Assembly (NCBI GenBank): GCA_902607525.1
Contig: CACLKK010000006.1
Span: 1 to 35,000, forward strand
DNA: 35,000 nucleotides
From: an uncultured Pelagibacteraceae bacterium
GTDB lineage: Bacteria; Pseudomonadota; Alphaproteobacteria; Pelagibacterales; Pelagibacteraceae
Direction: 5' to 3'
Position 1 is the first letter of the stretch. Every line of letters starts with the position of its first letter. The notes beneath the pieces are model-generated. The model was not told the origin of the DNA and made no database searches. It was given only the letters and a program-made list of their open reading frames with translations. This document shows positions 28,695-35,000 of this stretch, in pieces. The translations under genes and the position numbers were made by a program.

Positions 28695-29774
28695 ATGATA
28701 CCATCAGAAAAAATCAGTAAAATAATTGATACGTATAAAACATTGGAAAAGGAACTTTCTTCAGCTGATATTTCAAAAAAAGATTTTGTTCAAAAATCAA
28801 AGGAATATTCAAGTATAGGAGAAATTATTAATGAAGCCAAAGGATACTTAAGTTTTGAGAAAGAAAAGATTGAGCTGGAAAAAATTATAGAAGACAAAGA
28901 AAGTGACAAAGAAATGGTCCAATTAGCAAAAAAAGAACTTAATGAATTACTAGAAAAAAATAAGACTTATGAAAAAATTTTGAAAATACATCTTTTACCC
29001 AAAGATGAAGCAGATACAAAAAATGCTATACTAGAGATAAGAGCTGGAACGGGAGGCGATGAAGCGGGTTTATTTGTAGCAGATCTTTATAAAATGTATG
29101 AAAAAGTTTGCTTAAATAACAAATGGTCGTTCGAAATAATAAGTATATCAAAAAGTACTGCAGGAGGGTTCAAGGAAGTAATTTTGTTAATCAAAGGAAA
29201 TAATATTTATTCTTTTTTAAAATATGAGAGTGGAGTGCATCGTGTTCAGAGAGTACCCAAGACTGAAACGCAAGGTCGTGTACACACTTCAGCTGCTACA
29301 GTAGCGGTGCTACCCGAAGCTGAGGAGGTTGACATAAAAATTCAGGAAAAGGATTTAAGGATAGATGTTTATAGAAGCACCGGAAGTGGAGGTCAGTCGG
29401 TAAATACAACAGACTCAGCAGTAAGAATTACTCACATTCCAACTGGAATTGTTGTTACTAATCAAGATGAAAAATCACAACATAAAAACCGCGCAAAGGG
29501 TATGAAGATTTTAAGATCAAGAGTTTATGAAGCAGAAAGAGAAAAAAAGGATAAAGAAAGATCAAGAGAAAGAAAAAGTCAAATAGGAACGGGAGACAGA
29601 TCAGAAAGAATTAGAACATATAATTTTCCTCAAGGAAGAGTTACTGATCATAGAATAAACATGACACTACATAAGCTTGAAGAATTTCTTAGTGGAGACG
29701 CTTTTGAGGAATTAAACCAAAGCTTAAGGTTGCAAGATCAGGAAATTAAATTGGCTAATTTAAATACCAAATGA
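28695..29774 (+). CDS. prfA: Peptide chain release factor 1
   Basis: [65 protein letters not shown]. Confidence 0.96.
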   Translation: MIPSEKISKIIDTYKTLEKELSSADISKKDFVQKSKEYSSIGEIINEAKGYLSFEKEKIELEKIIEDKESDKEMVQLAKKELNELLEKNKTYEKILKIHLLPKDEADTKNAILEIRAGTGGDEAGLFVADLYKMYEKVCLNNKWSFEIISISKSTAGGFKEVILLIKGNNIYSFLKYESGVHRVQRVPKTETQGRVHTSAATVAVLPEAEEVDIKIQEKDLRIDVYRSTGSGGQSVNTTDSAVRITHIPTGIVVTNQDEKSQHKNRAKGMKILRSRVYEAEREKKDKERSRERKSQIGTGDRSERIRTYNFPQGRVTDHRINMTLHKLEEFLSGDAFEELNQSLRLQDQEIKLANLNTK

Positions 29775-30619
29775 ATTTAGAAAATATTATAAAAAAAGCC
29801 TCACAAACTTTAAAGAATCATAATATTCATTCTCACGATTTGGATGCTGAAGTAATTATTTCAAATATTATGGGAGTAAATAGAGAATATTTAATAACAA
29901 AAAACAAAATAATGGTGCCAGAAAAGATTGTGAAGAAATATGATATAGCAATAGGCAGGAGAATAAAAAAAGAGCCAGTTGCTTATATAATTGGAAAAAA
30001 AGAATTTTGGAGCAAAGATTTTATCGTTAATAGAAACACACTTATTCCTAGGCCCGAAACAGAAATTTTAGTTTATAAAGTTATAAGATATTTTAAAAAT
30101 AAAAAAATTAATATTTTAGATATTGGAACAGGAACAGGTTGTATATTGCTTTCAATACTCAAGGAACTTAACCGTTCAAGAGGGATTGGAATAGATATTT
30201 CCAAAAAAGCAGTGCAAATAGCTAAAATTAACTCAAAAAATTTTAATTTAATGCATAGATCTAAATTTAAAGTATGTAATTTAGAAAATTATAATGTTGG
30301 AAAGTATGATTTAATTGTATCCAATCCACCTTATATTTTATCGCAAGATATGAAAAATTTAAGTGAAGATATAATTAATCATGAACCAAAATTGGCCCTA
30401 GACGGTGGAGTTGATGGTCTTGACCTGATAAAAAAAGTTATTTATAAGTCTAATCGTCTTCTAAAAAGGGACGGTCTGCTTGCTCTAGAAATTGGATTTA
30501 ATCAATATCGCAAGGTTTTAGGTATTTTGAAAAAGAGCGGGTTTAGGGAAATTGGCAAAGAGTACGATTATAAGACCAATGTACGTTGCATAATAAGCAC
30601 AAAAATAGACATTTTTTAA
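29771..30619 (+). CDS. prmC: Release factor glutamine methyltransferase
   Basis: [36 protein letters not shown]; 4-nt overlap with prfA. Confidence 0.94.
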   Translation: MNLENIIKKASQTLKNHNIHSHDLDAEVIISNIMGVNREYLITKNKIMVPEKIVKKYDIAIGRRIKKEPVAYIIGKKEFWSKDFIVNRNTLIPRPETEILVYKVIRYFKNKKINILDIGTGTGCILLSILKELNRSRGIGIDISKKAVQIAKINSKNFNLMHRSKFKVCNLENYNVGKYDLIVSNPPYILSQDMKNLSEDIINHEPKLALDGGVDGLDLIKKVIYKSNRLLKRDGLLALEIGFNQYRKVLGILKKSGFREIGKEYDYKTNVRCIISTKIDIF

Positions 30620-30636
30620 ATTAAAAAAAAATTATT

Positions 30637-30666
30637 TTGACAAATTAAATTATAAATGAATAAGAT
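30637..30666 (+). promoter_or_regulatory. Candidate promoter for the DUF4167 gene
   Basis: Perfect TTGACA at 30637-30642, 18-nt spacer, TAAGAT at 30661-30666, upstream of ATG 30708. Confidence 0.4.
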
Positions 30667-30707
30667 ATCCTCAATCCTTAAAAAAAAAAGGTATTTCAAT
30701 AAAATAT

Positions 30708-31094
30708 ATGTTTCAACGTAAGCCAAGAAGATTTAGACGTCGCTCAAATGGAAGAAACCATATGTCACATGGCAATGGCAATTCTCAAATGAGGATGAGA
30801 CCTAAATCATTTGTAAACGATCAGTCAAGAAATAATTTTAGAACATCATTAAGTGCAGAAAAATTATTTGAAAAATATAGCTCTTTGGCTAAAGAAGCCA
30901 TGTCTTCAGGTGATAAGACATTGTCCGAAAATTATCTTCAACATGCTGATCACTTTATGAGAATTATTGAAGATAAAAATAGAAATCGAATTCAAAATAA
31001 AAGTGAATTAGTTGAAAAACCAGTTCATAATGAAAAAAATTCATCTGATATCAATAACGTAAATCAGTCTGAAGAAAATAAAAATAAAGAATAA
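30708..31094 (+). CDS. DUF4167-family basic protein
   Basis: Arg-rich N-terminus RKPRRFRRRSNGRN and YSSLAKEAMSSGDKTLSENYLQHADHFMRII, typical of alphaproteobacterial DUF4167 proteins downstream of prmC. Confidence 0.85.
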   Translation: MFQRKPRRFRRRSNGRNHMSHGNGNSQMRMRPKSFVNDQSRNNFRTSLSAEKLFEKYSSLAKEAMSSGDKTLSENYLQHADHFMRIIEDKNRNRIQNKSELVEKPVHNEKNSSDINNVNQSEENKNKE

Positions 31095-31095
31095 A

Positions 31096-32403
31096 TTAAT
31101 TTTTTTTAGCTATTAATTCAGCAATTAGAACATCTGTTTTTATTCTGTGGATTTCAAACTTCTGTCTTTCAATATCTTTTAAGACTTTTCCAGAAGGAAG
31201 TTTTAATTTTTGAGAATTAACTTTTTTTCCATTTACAATTACTTCATAGTGTAAGTGTGGGCCTGTTGAGATACCTGTCGATCCGACATAACCAATAATT
31301 TGTCCTTGCCTAACTTTTTTTCCTACCTTTATGCCTTTTGCAAAACTTTTCATATGTGCATAAATAGTTTCATAAGTTGAATTATGTTTTATTTTTATAC
31401 AATTTCCTCCACCGCCACACCATTTTGCTCGAGTAACGGTTCCGCTTCCTGAAGCCATAATTGGCGTACCCATAGGAGCCGCGAAGTCCGTACCTTGATG
31501 CATTTTATTAAAACCACTTATGGGATGTTTTCTCATACCAAACGGTGACGATAATCTTGCACCATTTATTGGAGTTTTCATTAAAGCTTTTTCAACACTT
31601 TTACCATTAATATCAAAGTAACCGTAATCCTTATCATCTCCAAATTTATAAAGTGAAACTTCTCTGCCGTTTACATTCATATGCGCATAAAGTATAGATC
31701 CGCTTTTTATAAATTCACTGTTTTCATCAAAATATTTTTCATAAACAATTTTAAAATAATCGTTTTCTCTAATATCTCTTTGAAAGTCGATTTCAAAACC
31801 AAAAATTCTAGCAAACTCAATAATTGTATCAGGATTAATATTTGCCTGCACTGCTGAAGAATAAAGATTTTTTTTAATTATATTTTCTGACAAGACTTTT
31901 CTCTTGTAAAGTTTAGTTATAATTTTCTCTGAAATTATTTTATTTTCCTCATTTTTAGCTATTGATATTGTGGTGCTTTTAGTAATTGGTACTGAAAATT
32001 TAATTACAGAATTATTTTTTTCATCTTTTTTCTTTTCAATAATGATATCAATTTTATTTCCAACCAAAAGTTGATTTGGATTTCCGTACTTTTTATACTG
32101 TTTTATTACCGTTTGAATTTCACTGTTTTGAACTTTATATTTTTTTAATATTTTTTGAATGGTATCACCTCTATTGATTTCATAATTCAGGTTTATAAAG
32201 GGCGATTTGATCTGATTTAATAAAAATTTTTTGAAGTTTATTAAATCAGACCCTTCTTTTTCGCTCTTAATTAAATCAGATTTTTTTGTGATTTTTTCAT
32301 CACTTTTGTAAACAACTGTTAGTAGAAGCAATAGAGTTGCCGTTAAAGCAAAAAGTACGATAGGCTTCGTTTTATCCCAATTTCTCTTAATTAATGGATA
32401 CAT
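31096..32403 (-). CDS. M23-family metallopeptidase with LysM-like region
   Basis: N-terminal TM; INRGDTIQKILKKYKVQNSEI; SSPFGMRKHPISGFNKMHQGTDFAAPMGTPIMASGSGTV; GISTGPHLHYEVIVNGK. Confidence 0.92.
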   Translation of the reverse strand: MYPLIKRNWDKTKPIVLFALTATLLLLLTVVYKSDEKITKKSDLIKSEKEGSDLINFKKFLLNQIKSPFINLNYEINRGDTIQKILKKYKVQNSEIQTVIKQYKKYGNPNQLLVGNKIDIIIEKKKDEKNNSVIKFSVPITKSTTISIAKNEENKIISEKIITKLYKRKVLSENIIKKNLYSSAVQANINPDTIIEFARIFGFEIDFQRDIRENDYFKIVYEKYFDENSEFIKSGSILYAHMNVNGREVSLYKFGDDKDYGYFDINGKSVEKALMKTPINGARLSSPFGMRKHPISGFNKMHQGTDFAAPMGTPIMASGSGTVTRAKWCGGGGNCIKIKHNSTYETIYAHMKSFAKGIKVGKKVRQGQIIGYVGSTGISTGPHLHYEVIVNGKKVNSQKLKLPSGKVLKDIERQKFEIHRIKTDVLIAELIAKKN

Positions 32404-32496
32404 GGTTAATTTTAATAGTTATATTTATAAACAATATATCGATAATTGGTTATAGAAATCACTAATTTTTGTTCTTATTTAACATTAATATACGTC

Positions 32497-32524
32497 TTGC
32501 TTTATTATTTAATTAGCTTATAAC
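32497..32524 (+). promoter_or_regulatory. Candidate rRNA operon promoter
   Basis: TTGCTT (32497-32502), 16-nt spacer, TATAAC (32519-32524), about 240 nt upstream of 16S. Confidence 0.4.
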
Positions 32525-32581
32525 CAGCGATCCAACCCCAAAAAGCTTAATTTTGTTTGCTAATTTGAGGTGTTGTTAATT

Positions 32582-32632
32582 AAAACGCATGCAAGTGAAC
32601 TGCTAGAAGTGGTTCTAGCTGGGTGCGTTTTT
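32582..32632 (+). promoter_or_regulatory. Two-tier hairpin in rRNA leader (boxB-like position)
   Basis: Outer AAAACGCA (32582-32589) with TGCGTTTT (32624-32631); inner GCTAGAA (32602-32608), loop GTGG, TTCTAGC (32613-32619); immediately 5' of the boxA-like repeat. Confidence 0.6.
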
Positions 32633-32651
32633 AGCTTTTTTAAATTGTAAA
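32630..32651 (+). repeat. 22-nt direct repeat copy 1 (boxA-like rrn antitermination element)
   Basis: TTTAGCTTTTTTAAATTGTAAA, identical to 34521-34542; resembles E. coli rrn boxA region TGCTCTTTAACAATTTA. Confidence 0.7.
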
Positions 32652-32764
32652 ATAAAGAAGAAGAGAAGTGTGGACGGTTAGGTTACCAAAATTTGTCGTA
32701 CACACTTCAACGAAAATATAAATAATTTTTTATTATTTATATGAAGCTAGTGTGCGCCGTTATT

Positions 32765-34279
<1,515 letters not shown>

Positions 34280-34348
34280 TAAAAAAATCGGTTAATGTGA
34301 CCGTCCTCATTTCTCTTCTTTTAATGTCTCTGAGTATTTGTAAATAAG

Positions 34349-34425
<77 letters not shown>

Positions 34426-34432
34426 ATATTAC

Positions 34433-34508
34433 GGGGGATTAGCTCAGCTGGGAGAGCGCCTGATTTGCATTCAGGAGGTCAGCGGTTCGATCCCGCTATC
34501 CTCCACCA
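34433..34508 (+). tRNA. tRNA-Ala (TGC)
   Basis: GGGGGATTAGCTCAGCTGGGAGAGCGCCTGATTTGCATTCAGGAGGTCAGCGGTTCGATCCCGCTATCCTCCACCA; TGC anticodon, encoded CCA. Confidence 0.96.
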
Positions 34509-34520
34509 AAATTTGAGACA

Positions 34521-34542
34521 TTTAGCTTTTTTAAATTGTAAA
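34521..34542 (+). repeat. 22-nt direct repeat copy 2 (boxA-like), between tRNA-Ala and 23S
   Basis: TTTAGCTTTTTTAAATTGTAAA, identical to 32630-32651. Confidence 0.7.
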
Positions 34543-34565
34543 TATTTTTATCAATATCTATATCC

Positions 34566-34595
34566 GATTGTTTTCAGATTTAGTTGAAAACAATC
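34566..34595 (+). repeat. Perfect inverted repeat in the 16S-23S spacer
   Basis: GATTGTTTTCA (34566-34576), 8-nt loop, TGAAAACAATC (34585-34595). Confidence 0.65.
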
Positions 34596-34641
34596 AAAAC
34601 AAAAATTTAATTTATTACAGAAAAGTTTTTTTCTGTGCATA

Positions 34642-35000
34642 AATCAAGCGTTTAAGGGCGATTGGCGGATGCCTTGGCACTGTAAGACGATGAAGGACGT
34701 GGTATACTGCGATAAGTTTCGGGGAGCTGTATGCAGGCTTTGATCCGAAAATTTCCGAATGGGGAAACCCAACACTTCGTGTGTTACTTTATACTAAATA
34801 CATAGGTATAAAGAGTAAACCTGGAGAACTGAAACATCTAAGTAACCAGAGGAAAAGAAATCAATTGAGACTCCGTTAGTAGTGGCGAGCGAAAGCGGAC
34901 TAGGCCAGCAGTAATAATAAGATAATTTGAATAGTTTGGAAAAACTAACCATAGAGGGTGACAGTCCCGTAAAAGTAATGCTTATTAATACTCTTGAGTA
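34642..35000 (+). rRNA. rrl: 23S ribosomal RNA, 5' part (runs off right edge)
   Basis: TCAAGCG...GGCGGATGCCTTGGCAC...GATGAAGGACGTG...CCGAATGGGGAAACCCA...GAACTGAAACATCTAAGTAACCAGAGGAAAAGAAATCAA. Confidence 0.97.

Overview
AT-rich, compact alphaproteobacterial chromosome segment. Gene content and order look like SAR11/Pelagibacterales; this is an inference from protein and rRNA character, with no search run. The window is almost entirely housekeeping. Minus-strand block: partial trpB-like, pyrF, ihfB, rpsA, cmk, aroA, lptB, lptC-like, kdsD and a ribonuclease D domain gene. Then: NDUFA9-like reductase (+), gcrA (-), ABC-2 permease/argD/argF (+), membrane cytochrome c (-), kdsB/pheA/SRP RNA/dnaX/ybaB/recR (+), malate synthase aceB (-), accA (+), secA (-), argJ and DUF1178 (+), ubiG (-), lysC/ispG/prfA/prmC/DUF4167 (+), M23 peptidase (-), and the start of an rRNA operon (16S, tRNA-Ile, tRNA-Ala, 5' end of 23S). 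I found no mobile element, CRISPR array, defence island or obviously new multigene system. The best leads are: (1) a TrpB homologue altered at the catalytic Glu and substrate carboxylate loop, with no trpF beside it; (2) a 22-nt perfect direct repeat resembling rrn boxA, before 16S and before 23S; (3) a ~23-bp long-range stem enclosing the 16S gene, with a competing local hairpin in the leader; (4) an AccA with a C-terminal hydrophobic tail; (5) an A9 tract in dnaX placed where slippage would give a gamma-sized product.
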